From: Amanita rubescens | Lineage: Eukaryota > Basidiomycota > Agaricomycetes > Agaricales > Amanitaceae | DNA: 22,325 nucleotides | Assembly (NCBI GenBank): GCA_015039365.1 | Contig: WION01000733.1 | Location: forward strand, 1 to 22,325 | Reading direction: 5' to 3' | Part shown: piece by piece, positions 11,039 to 19,063 of the stretch | How positions within the stretch are numbered: position 1 is the first letter of the stretch | Layout of the letters: every line of letters starts with the position of its first letter | Notes under the pieces: model-generated | Seen by the model: the letters and a program-made list of their open reading frames with translations, nothing else | Databases searched by the model: none | Told to the model about the DNA's origin: nothing | Translations under genes and position numbers: made by a program

Positions 11039-11425
11039 ACTCTATTAAACCGTTGGAAGGTGAATGTTGCCAAGTATCACGTTCATGTAGTCAAAGTCAA
11101 AATCGTAATGCTTCCGGAAAAGCCCATACCCTTCACATGGAGACTTGAGGGTTCGCTGCTGTGGACGAGACACACCTAGCTCGGCTTGGATGCATTCAGG
11201 GAGGACCTGTGAGGGTGCTGAAGAAAGAAGCGCTGGAGGCTCAGGTTTCATACCTCGATAGCGTTTTTGGTAATCGCCGATGCTCCCGACGATTCCCCCG
11301 TTGTGCCAGTCCAGTTCAGGTGTCACATTCCCAATCCACGACTTGGCTTCGTTCAACAGCCTGAGGAACCGTTCATACTAAGCGATATAATAAAGAGCGT
11401 ATGAAATCTAACCTATGGATGAACC
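11039..11425 (-). pseudogene. Decayed 5' fragment of a Plavaka transposase (copy A)
   Basis: On the minus strand this matches the start of exon 3, intron 2 and the adjoining exon edge of the transposase at about 9245-9620. Shared peptide pieces include KRYR, PEPPA, PSQVLPEC and SRPQ. The same splice-site context (HPQ then GTTAGATT) is present. The 103-codon open frame at 11045-11356 drifts out of the parental frame at both ends, so it has frameshifts and is not a functional gene. The rest of the transposase is missing. Confidence 0.85.
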
Positions 11426-11608
11426 GTTGAAAGAGCATTGTAAGGTAGCCTGGCCACCAGCAAGATGGTACGCATGTTCGATTGAGAAGGGGCGACCCGA
11501 AAGTCTATCCCTTGGGAGCGACGCAACGTCTAACTCCTGTGGTTTCCGCGTGAGGATGACATAAGAGGAAGGTGAGACGCTGAGTCCCAGTGCGAAATGT
11601 GACCTGAG

Positions 11609-11696
11609 TCTCTCTCAAGCTCTCTTAGGCTCTCTTAGGCTCTCGTTGGCTCTCTTAGGCTCTCTTTGGCTCTCTTTGTCTCTCTCCTGACCCGTG
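11609..11696 (+). repeat. CT-rich 10-bp minisatellite (block A)
   Basis: About nine units of the type GGCTCTCTTA or GGCTCTCTTT, preceded by TCTCTCTCAAG. The same array recurs at 13750-13850 and 17466-17544. Pyrimidine-rich tracts just upstream of start codons are common in fungal promoters; here the tract lies about 35 bp before the ATG-containing first exon. Confidence 0.85.
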
Positions 11697-11731
11697 ATCA
11701 CGCGCTCACCCATTGAAATTCTATTTTGAGA

Positions 11732-11741
11732 ATGGCCCAAG
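11732..11741 (+). pseudogene. Orphan copy of the JmjC gene's first exon (block A)
   Basis: ATGGCCCAAG followed by GTAGGC is identical to exon 1 of the JmjC gene at 13931-13940, including the preceding CCATTGAAATTCTATTTT leader. No JmjC coding sequence follows. After about 190 bp of unassigned sequence (11742-11930) the locus runs into the same 3'-flank sequence that lies behind the intact JmjC gene. I infer that the gene body was deleted here. Confidence 0.7.
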
Positions 11742-12472
11742 GTAGGCAGCAGCCAGGATAGCATGAACGACGTTGCGATACATGTTGAGTACCCACTCGG
11801 GAAGTTTTTGACAAGCCTAGAGTGATCAGGCCGTTTTCAATACCATCGTATCTAATGCGTATCATCTTGCTTGTATCTATTACTTTGCTTTGCGTCATGA
11901 TTGCTTATCTTATCACTCGCGCCAGAATACGATTTATTAACAAAGACGACAGATACAAGGAACGCGAAGTGTTGGCTACCTGCGAGTGGCAGAGTTTGAG
12001 CGTGGCAGGGTGAGACCGTACATGTAAATGGATGGTATGCTCGACTTTCTATCGCGGAAACACAGGTCAAAACGATTGATTGGTGTGCAGGGCGGGAAAC
12101 AAGACATACGGGGATGGCGATCAAAAGGTTGGTTCGAGGTCATGGTTCAGCGACTTGAGAACGGCAAATGTGCGTCACCTTACCAGAAATGCCAGAACTA
12201 CTCCCTCCGTAGAACGGGTGACGCGCAATCAAACCCGCTTGACGAGGCCTGACGACTGCGTTATAGCAAAGTCCTCAACGCACAAGCTAAAGCAAGATCA
12301 ACGCTAATATGTGCTCATTGCGAGAGAGTACAGGTGCCGTCACGCGTGACGTGCCTACCAAATTGGGCGAACGCGCTGGCCAACGCGAAGAACATGGGAT
12401 GGGGGGAGAACAAGACGATATTGTGACCGGCCATATAGAGAAAAATGACAGAGGGACGCGTTGGGGAACTTT

Positions 12473-13060
12473 CTATCGCGGAAATACGTAATTAAATGTA
12501 TCGGTTAGCATACGAGGCACGAATTGAGAGAAATGGAGCACTTACGGGCCCGGTGATAGAAGGAATGGCACTGGATGCGTGTTTCGTGCATAGAAAGTTG
12601 AAGGATGCATTGGAGTGAAGAAAAAAGTGAGAAGCCAACGATAGAGGGGTCGCATGCGCCGAATAAGGGAGAATGTGCCGCCAGCATGGCAACAACGTCA
12701 GCGAGAAAGCGAACGACGGGGTATTAGGGCTGGACTTACTGAGAGGAATGCTTCCGAATTCCATTGAGCAACTTTCTATCGTGGAGATACATAATTAAAG
12801 GAATCGGTTAGCGTGCGAGACGCAAATTGAGAGAATGGAGCACTTACGGGCCTGGTGATAGAAGGAACAGCACAGGATGCGTGTTTCATGCATAAAAAGT
12901 TGGAGGATGCGCAAAGATGCTAGAGGCTGATGGCAGAGGAGCCGTATGTACCGAATAAGAGAGAACCCGCCACCAAGGGGCACAACATCAGCAAGAAAGC
13001 GAACGACGCAGTATTAGGACCGGACGTATTGAAGGCAAAGCTTCTGGATTCCATTGAGCA
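12473..13060 (-). repeat. Tandem exon/intron modules, about 290-300 bp period (B1, B2)
   Basis: Read on the minus strand, each module has a donor GTAAGTGCTCC, a perfect branch site GCTAACC and an acceptor CGATAG followed by AAAGTTG. This gives predicted introns at 12473-12545 (73 nt) and 12776-12847 (72 nt) with a 230-nt exon (12546-12775) between them. A third acceptor of the same type, with branch site GCTGACC, sits near 13065. Related introns occur in A (10545-10607) and C (16425-16497), and on the plus strand in the inverted copy D. The exon is open in one frame (ending ...SITGP at the donor) but I do not recognise it; a spliced non-coding RNA is equally possible. Confidence 0.6.
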
Positions 13061-13242
13061 ACTTTCTATCGCAGTGATAAAGGATTAGAGCAACAGGTCA
13101 GCTTGCGAGACGTAAAATGACGTACTGTCGCTATGGACCGTTCCAGCCTGAGCGTTCTCGGAGTTGTCTTGACACTACGGGAAAGCAGCCGATTCAAGGC
13201 TGCTGTTTGGGAGACATCCAATTCAGGACGACCGCGAGGGGA

Positions 13243-13495
13243 GGACTCTATTAAATTGTTGGAAGGTGAATGCTGCCGGAAAAGACCAAATCCTTCACAT
13301 GAAGATTTCAGGGGCCGGTGCTGCGAACGAGACACAGTCAGGTTCCATACCCCGATAGCGTTTTTGGCAATCGCCGATGCTCCCGACGATTCCCCCGTTG
13401 TGCCAGAAGCAATGATCCACATCGTCGTCATCCACAACTGCAAGAACTTCAATGACGTCAGGAACTGTTCATAATAGCGAAATCTAACCTGTGGA
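13243..13495 (-). pseudogene. Decayed 5' fragment of a Plavaka transposase (copy B)
   Basis: A shorter relative of the fragment at 11039-11425, with internal deletions. It retains the CTCTATTAAA..GTTGGAAGGTGAATG start, the AGCGTTTTTGGCAATCGCCG segment and the boundary where GTTAGATTTC follows CCACAG. A second partial copy of the boundary follows at 13525-13560. It is non-functional. Confidence 0.8.
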
Positions 13496-13749
13496 TGAAC
13501 CAGTAAAAGAGCATGGACATCAGGTGGCATGGAATCTAACCTATGGATGAACCGTTGAAAGAGTAAGGTAGCCTGGCCAATCAGTAAACCAGCAAGATGG
13601 TACGCATGTTCGATTGGGAAAGGGCGACCCGAAAGTCTATCCCGAGCAACGCAACGTGTGGTTTCTGCGTGAGGATGACATAAGAGGAAGGTGAAGAGAG
13701 GAGAGAAGCTGTCGAGGCAACGCCGAGTCCTGCCAATTGAAAGGGGCGA

Positions 13750-13850
13750 ATCTCTCTCAAACTCTCTCAAACTCTCTCAAACTCTCTCAAACTCTCTTAG
13801 GCTCTCTTAGGCTCTCTTTGGCTCTCTTTGGCTCTCTTTGTCCCTCTCTC
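13750..13850 (+). repeat. CT-rich 10-bp minisatellite (block B)
   Basis: Four units of the CTCTCTCAAA type are followed by GGCTCTCTTA and GGCTCTCTTT units. It is expanded at its left end relative to the arrays in A and C. It lies about 80 bp upstream of the JmjC start codon and may act as a pyrimidine-rich promoter tract. Confidence 0.85.
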
Positions 13851-13930
13851 TAATTTCTGACTCGGCGTGATCACGCGCTCTCATTACCGATATCCCAAGG
13901 CTTGATACCCATTGAAATTCTATTTTAAGA
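13851..13930 (+). promoter_or_regulatory. Leader and core promoter region of the JmjC gene
   Basis: The sequence between the CT minisatellite and the ATG includes GTGATCACGCGCTC and CCATTGAAATTCTATTTT, both also present before the orphan exon of block A. Conservation of this leader between two copies, one of which lost its gene body, suggests that it belongs to the ancestral promoter. There is no clear TATA box. Confidence 0.4.
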
Positions 13931-15724
13931 ATGGCCCAAGGTATCACTGAGAAATCTAGTCCTCAATAATTAAACTGACAAAATACCACCTTGTAAGAAC
14001 AATACCCATCAATCTTTAGAAAATCGTTCAAAAACAAATCCAAACGGATAGAGTACAAAATCTTCGTTGGTCCCCATTCTCCACAGGCCGACGTGGGCGA
14101 AATTGGAGATATTGGGGTCGAAAGTTCAGATACACAGGAAGTTATTGATACCCTAAACTTTCAACGCACAATAGAACGGCCGAAAAACTACGAAAAACAC
14201 CAGGTTTATTATAAGACTGAAGACGGCTGGAGATATGCAGACAAACGTAGGCATGACAATGGCAAACCCTACACCCGACATCCGGAAATCTCATTGTATT
14301 TCTTGGACGACTTTTCATTCACATGGAGAAACGCTAGAAACTACTCTGCCAACAGCAAGCGCCGAACGTCTAAGCAACTCGATTCAACATCTGGAGGGGG
14401 AGATCATGATGCAGTTGAGCCAAGTCACGGTACGAGAATGCCAAGAACCGAACTTGAAAGCATTCTTACCTAGCAACGATAGATGGTGACTCACAAAAAC
14501 CGAAAAAACGAGCTCGAACAGACTCGATGACCTTCGATCGCAGCAGTAATATGATCCGCTCCTCTCTACCAAGAAACAAGTCTCTGAAAATATATTTTAG
14601 CTCCCTCATGGATCATGGAAGAATATCATCGGTGGCAGAGTAAGGATATCACCGACGCTGCGCACCCAACGCTGCATGAACAAGGGCGGAAAATCCTTTC
14701 GAAGTTAGTGACGGTCCTATCCAGGTCCTCGGAATCGGTCCCTTCATGGCCACATGGGCCAGAATTAAAACATATCATCATTATCCAAGCTCAGAGTGCC
14801 GGACACCTCTCGAAGGAGGACTCGGACAAACCAGACATGTCGCATGTCATAACGGACTTATCTGAGGCGAGAAGAAATGGCGACCATGCCAGTATTGTCA
14901 ATTTTTTACGCAATGGTCCCGCAAACCACACCCCGATCGAAAAGCTGTTAAAATTGTTTCCCTTGTCTGGAGACAGTTCGGGTGAAAAGGTTCTCCAGAT
15001 TGGCGCTCTCACCATTCCTGCATCATCCTCTGGCCTAGATAAAGTTAACCTATTACCGAACCTGGTCGAGGACTGTACGGAGTTTGTGTGCGAGAGGAAA
15101 ACGGAAAAGAAGAAATCAGACCATGACTCGCTCTTACCGTGGGCCTGGGCAAGCTGTCTTATCCCGATAGGAGCCATCACAGGCCCCCATACAGATTACT
15201 GCGGATCGTCCCAGCTCATCCAGCATATCAATGGACGAAAACTCTGGCTTTGTTGGCCTCCCACCCCGAGCAATCTTGATATCTACGTGCGAGAGCATTT
15301 TTCAGGGCTCACTACCTTTTCAACCGAAGACGCCATTGATCGATTAGAAGGGTTGGAGTTGTTGCTGTTGGACGATGAACAAACACGTTTTATCCTGCCC
15401 GGAGGGACGATCCACGCAGTACTCACCTTTAGCCAAAGTTGCCATACTGGGCTGAAGCTTTGCCGTATTGAAGATCTTGACGTGGCAAGGAAGATGTACA
15501 AGATTGAGTCAGAGACTATGAACGAAGAGGAGTTAGACGATAATATGTTTGAACACTACCAGGATTACTTCAAGGACCTGAAGGAGGAACTGAAATTGTG
15601 GGGTGAGCTGCGGAAGAAGAGCAAAAACAAGGAGGTCAATGAAGAGATTCGGCAGTGGATAGGTGTCGTAAAAAACTACTTGAAGGTTCACTCCAAATCG
15701 TTGTTCCGGAAAAGACGTACATAG
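13931..15724 (+). CDS. JmjC-domain (Fe(II)/2-oxoglutarate oxygenase-like) protein
   Basis: Four exons, 13931-13940, 13998-14429, 14474-14545 and 14601-15724, total 1,638 nt and encode 545 aa. The introns are 57, 44 and 55 nt; intron 1 has a CTGAC branch site. The 10-nt first exon supplies the only in-frame ATG (MAQ) for the long exon-2 frame and joins it in phase. Exon 3 carries a nuclear-localisation-like PKKRAR. The JmjC domain lies in exon 4: HTD (H368, D370), then GRKLW with a candidate 2-oxoglutarate-binding K385, then GGTIHAVLTF with H443. This is the Fe-binding HxD...H set. A lysine/glutamate-rich tail ends RKRRT. JmjC enzymes hydroxylate or demethylate protein (often histone) residues; the substrate here is unknown. 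The promoter and first exon belong to a triplicated block, and this is the only copy with a gene body. Exon 1 and introns 1-3 are inferred without transcripts. Confidence 0.85.
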
Positions 15725-15858
15725 CAAGAATTCTTTACGTATTAGCTTAGCTTGAGTCGTCACAAATTGAGGTTGTTGACACATAAGTAGGAATACAAAA
15801 AGACAAGACTTAGTGCAACGTTCGAAGAAAAAAGAGAGCTCACACCGCAGCCCAAATG
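15725..15858. other. 3' flank of the JmjC gene
   Basis: A short AT-rich stretch after the TAG stop, with no gene. It ends at GATTTATTAATAAAGACG, where homology with the left edge of block B begins, so the duplicated unit resumes right behind the gene. Confidence 0.5.
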
Positions 15859-16911
15859 ATTTATTAATAAAGACGAAATACAAGAGATGCGTACGCAGAG
15901 CGATTGAACTTGTAAAGCTGCCAAAGCAAAGAACGTTGGCTACAGCGAGGACGACGGAATTTGAGCGAGGCAGGATATGTACATGGATGGCGTTCACAGC
16001 CTTCTATCAGGGAAAAACGGGGCAAAACCGATTCAGTGGCGTGCAGAACAAGAAAGAGGCAAAATGGTGACTTACGGGGGTAGAGCTCAATATAGCAATC
16101 AAGACGTACGCGAGTGAACGCTTTTAGGCGGAATCTGATGTCCAATGACATTTTTCAGTGACTTGCAAACGCAAAACGTGTGTCAGCTTGCCAGAATTGC
16201 CAGAACTATGCCGATTCTCTCCTTCCGTGGAACGGGTGACGTGCGATCAAACCCGCCAAACAACACCTGACGATTACGTTCGTAGGCGTACGTTGCGAGA
16301 GGAGAGATAACTGCGAGGAAGGTGAGCCTGCAGTTGGATATGTATCTGCCAAATTGGGCGAACGCGAGTGTATCGCGACTGACGGTATGGAGGAAAATTT
16401 CCAAAGGATGTATTGAGCAACTTTCTATCATGAAAATAGGGGACTAAAGGAATCGGTTAGCTTGCAATATGCAAATTGAGAGAAATGGAACGCTTACAGT
16501 CCTGGTGATAGAAGGAACGGCACGGGATGCGCATTTCATGCATAAAAAGTTGGAGGATGCGTTGAAAATAAAGAAGGACGCTCGAAGCCGATCGTAGAGG
16601 ACTCGAATGCGCTGGCAAATAAGAGAGAACCCGCCACCAACGCGCACAACGTCAGCAAGAAAGCAAACGACGCGGTATCAGAACTGGACATATTGAAGCT
16701 TCTGAATTTCATGGAGCAACTTTCTATCGCGGTGATAAAGAATTAGAGCGACCGGTCAGCTTACGAGACGCAAATTTAGTAAATGGCGTATTCAAGTCAC
16801 TATGGATCGTCCCAGCCCGGGCCAGCTGGGCAGAATGTGCCGGTAACTCTTGACACTACAGGAAAACAGCAGATTCAAGGCTGGTCTCCGGGAGATATCC
16901 AATTCAGGACG

Positions 16912-17265
16912 AAAAGACCAAATCCCTCACATGAAGTCGCTGCTGCGGACAAGACACCTATCTCGGCTTGAACGCATTCAGGGAGGACCTGGGAGAATTT
17001 TGAAGAAAGAGACGCTGGAGGCTCAGGTTCCATACCTCGACCGCGTTTTTGGCAGTCGCCGATGCTCCCGACGATTCTTCCGCTATGCTAGCAGCAATCC
17101 ACGTCGTCGCCATCCACTGTGGATGAACGAGGATGGACATTCGGTTGCAGTTCAGGTGTTACATTCCCGTTTTAAAACCAATTCACAACCTGGCTTCCTT
17201 CGACAACCTGAGGAACCGATCATAAGCGACACAACAAAGGTTGCATGGAATCTAACCTATGAATG
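16912..17265 (-). pseudogene. Decayed 5' fragment of a Plavaka transposase (copy C)
   Basis: The minus strand retains the segment of exon 3 equivalent to 9330-9480 (for example PSQVL- and PEPPA-type codons in broken frames). It also has a boundary where GTTAGATTCC follows CATAG, and a unit resembling the tandem 33-residue repeats of transposase exons 1-2. Multiple frameshifts; non-functional. Confidence 0.75.
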
Positions 17266-17465
17266 AACCGTTGAAAGAGTAAGGTAAGCCTGGCCAATCA
17301 GTAAATCAGCAAGATGGTGCGCATGTTCGATTGAGAAAGGGTAACCCGAAAGTCTAGCCCCTGGGAGCGACGCAACGTCTAACTCCTGTGGTTTCTGCGT
17401 GAGGATGACATAAGAGGAAGGTGAAGAGAGGAGAGACGCTGAGTCCCAGTGCGAAATGTGACCTG

Positions 17466-17544
17466 AGTCTCTCTCAAGCTCTCTTAGGCTCTCTTAGGCT
17501 CTCTTAGGCTCTCTTTGTCTCTCTTTGTCTCTCTTTGTCTCTCT
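17466..17544 (+). repeat. CT-rich 10-bp minisatellite (block C)
   Basis: Units GGCTCTCTTA then GTCTCTCTTT, preceded by the same TGCGAAATGTGACCTGAG leader as in block A. It is about 80 bp long and lies about 78 bp before the ATG-containing orphan exon. Confidence 0.85.
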
Positions 17545-17621
17545 GCGCGCTCCATCGAGGCTCTCTAGGCTCGTCTCACACTGTTACCATCATCCAACAG
17601 CAGTCAACTTCAGCTGGGATT

Positions 17622-17630
17622 ATGCCCAAG
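17622..17630 (+). pseudogene. Orphan first exon of a JmjC gene copy (block C)
   Basis: ATGCCCAAG followed by GTATGA corresponds to ATGGCCCAAG plus GTA of blocks A and B with a 1-nt deletion, which would shift the phase of any downstream exon. The sequence that follows (17631-18150) shows no JmjC coding. The leader immediately upstream differs from A and B. Confidence 0.5.
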
Positions 17631-18153
17631 GTATGATCTATTCGGCTAGTTTTGATGACTGCTCTGTTCCCCCCTCTCTGTGTCTTGATCTATGTTGCGC
17701 TGCTTCAGAGCTTCTTCTGGCGCGCAATTCAAGAAATAGATCCTAATTCGCTGTTGTGGAGCTTCAGAGCTTCTTCTGGCCCATGGCGTAAAAGGCGAAC
17801 TAGGGACAATCAAGAGGATTAAGAGAAGTCTGACCAACTATGTGTAGGTAGACAAGTCCCCCAGAGCCACAAGGGGAACCTGCAAGCTAGATCATGCACT
17901 CCAGGCAGCTACAAAAAGGTTATTTAAACCTAAGAATGACATCACTGAAAGGCAAGCATATCAAGGTTGGAGGTTGTCTCTCTCTCAATCCTCATCTGTT
18001 CATCATCAGATACACAAAGCCACTTCCTGATAAGGTGTTTAGGCAGGTTGAGGATGAATTATTCAACAGAGAGCTAAGTGAGGAAGAAAGGGAAGGGGGG
18101 GGGAACTGGGAAAGAAAAGATTCAGGTGGAGGGGTAAGAGGCGAATGAACACT
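17631..18153. other. Unassigned stretch with a 20-bp direct repeat
   Basis: No supported gene. GCTTCAGAGCTTCTTCTGGC occurs exactly at 17702-17721 and again at 17761-17780, 59 bp apart. A purine-rich zone near 18078-18135 includes a run of nine G at 18096-18104. The open frame at 17894-18148 has no recognisable family. The stretch sits where the body of a third JmjC gene would be expected from the block layout. Confidence 0.45.
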
Positions 18154-18713
18154 AACTTTTTATGCATGAAACACGCATCATGTGCTGTTCCTTCTATCAC
18201 CAGGCCCGTAAGTGCTCCATTCTCTCAATTTGCGTCTCGCACGCTAACCGATTCCTTTAATTATGTATCTTCACGATAGAAAGTTGCTCAATGGAATTTG
18301 GAAGCATTCCTCTCAGTAAGTCCAGCCCTAATACCACGTCGTTCGCTTTCTCGCTGACATTGTTGCCATGCTGGTGGCACATTCTCTCTTATTCGGCGCA
18401 TGCGACCCCTCTATCGTTGGCTTCTCACTTTTTTCTTCACTCAAATTCATCCTTCAACCTTCTATGCACGAAACACGCATCCAGTGCCATTCCTTCTATC
18501 ACCGGGCCCGTAAGTGCTCCATTTCTCTCAATTCGTGCCTCGCACGCTAAACGATTGATTTAATTCAGTATTTTCGCGATAGAAAGTTCCCCAACGCGTC
18601 CTTCTGTCATTTTTCTCTATAAGGCCGGTCACAATATCGTCTTGTTCTCCCCCCAACCCACGTTGACCAGCGCGTTCGCCCAATTTGGTAGGCACGTCAC
18701 GCGTGACGGCACT
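18154..18713 (+). repeat. Inverted copy D of part of block B
   Basis: This is the reverse complement of 12334-12901 at high identity over about 560 bp, clearly closer than B is to C. It preserves both predicted introns, now on the plus strand (18208-18279, 72 nt; 18510-18582, 73 nt), the 230-nt exon between them, and the 12-bp palindrome GTCACGCGTGAC. The two arms are about 5.25 kb apart and enclose the JmjC gene and block C. Confidence 0.9.
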
Positions 18714-18744
18714 CTTATACTACTATGGCCGTGTCAATCAAACG

Positions 18745-18825
18745 TCCATCCTCTCATTACTTGTTCATCCACAGGTTATATCTATGAACAGTTCCTTGCA
18801 GCCCTTGCAGTTGTGGACTCAAACG
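18745..18825 (+). pseudogene. Small Plavaka 5' fragment
   Basis: TTGTTCATCCACAGGTTATA, then ATGAACAGTTCC and CTTGCAGTTGTGGA, matches the reverse strand of about 13420-13500 and the intron-2 boundary of the transposase. Most of the intron is missing. Its position does not continue the B-to-D inversion, so it is a separate fragment. Confidence 0.55.
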
Positions 18826-19063
18826 TTCAACACTGAACTAGTAGTAATACAGAAAAATATCGATACGTCACATATGCACATAGCAGACATAAGAGTGAAC
18901 TGAAATGAATACTAAGCATGGAACGGTGGTTACAGTAAAGGGAATATAGTAAAAGGCATACTTTGAGCTCAGTACTCTCCCACTGCTGCTGTCATTCAGG
19001 GAGCTATAATCAAAGGAATACGGCATAGTCATAGGAAAGTTCAAAGTAATAGTACAATACTGG
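18826..19063. other. Intergenic stretch before the deaminase-like gene's stop codon
   Basis: No gene or repe­at recognised. It presumably holds the 3' untranslated region of the minus-strand gene that ends at 19064. Confidence 0.4.

Larger units (their letters stand above)
10441..11741 (+). repeat. Duplicated block A (promoter-type unit with orphan first exon)
   Basis: Block A matches blocks B and C in the same order. It opens with a head segment around CAAACTGGGCGAACG. An exon/intron module follows (intron 10545-10607, minus strand), then a second splice-like site near 10805. Next come a Plavaka 5' fragment (11039-11425), a CT-rich minisatellite (11609-11696), a leader ending CCCATTGAAATTCTATTTT, and finally ATGGCCCAAG followed by GTA at 11732. 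Block A lacks the extended left part shared by B and C and has only one complete module. Its order makes it look like the 5' regulatory region of a former copy of the JmjC gene. Confidence 0.8.
11931..13940 (+). repeat. Duplicated block B (longest copy; carries the live JmjC promoter)
   Basis: Block B starts at GATTTATTAACAAAGACG, matching GATTTATTAATAAAGACG at 15859, and ends with the JmjC first exon. It shares with block C a left part (11931-12300 against 15859-16290), the head around AAATTGGGCGAACG, the exon/intron modules, a Plavaka fragment and the CT minisatellite. B has two module copies in tandem (introns 12473-12545 and 12776-12847) where A and C have one. Minor open frames inside it change frame between copies, so I do not call them genes. 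Confidence 0.8.
15859..17630 (+). repeat. Duplicated block C
   Basis: Same order as block B: the left part with a minus-strand donor CCCGTAAGT at 16068-16075 and acceptor near 16003; the head CAAATTGGGCGAACG at about 16350; one exon/intron module (intron 16425-16497, second acceptor near 16722); a Plavaka fragment; the CT minisatellite; and an orphan first exon (17622). It is diverged from A and B by substitutions and indels, and its right end after the minisatellite has been replaced by unrelated sequence up to TTATGCCCAAG followed by GTATGA. Confidence 0.8.

Noticed and set aside
11045..11356. 103-codon minus-strand frame in block A as a gene
   Set aside because: It is a frameshifted relic of the Plavaka transposase exon 3 without the rest of the gene.
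12340..12351. Palindrome GTCACGCGTGAC as a regulatory site
   Set aside because: Present in B and D only because D is a copy of B; A and C have diverged versions, and there is no independent support for function.
14235..14489. Open frame with ATG upstream of the JmjC exon
   Set aside because: Splicing of the overlapping frame (13998-14429 to 14474-14545 to 14601) is in phase with good signals and leads directly into the JmjC frame; this one cannot be joined to it in frame.
18291..18563. 90-codon plus-strand frame in block D (also seen at 12492-12764 on the minus strand)
   Set aside because: It runs through a predicted intron donor, and its conservation between B and D is explained by the recent inverted duplication rather than by selection.
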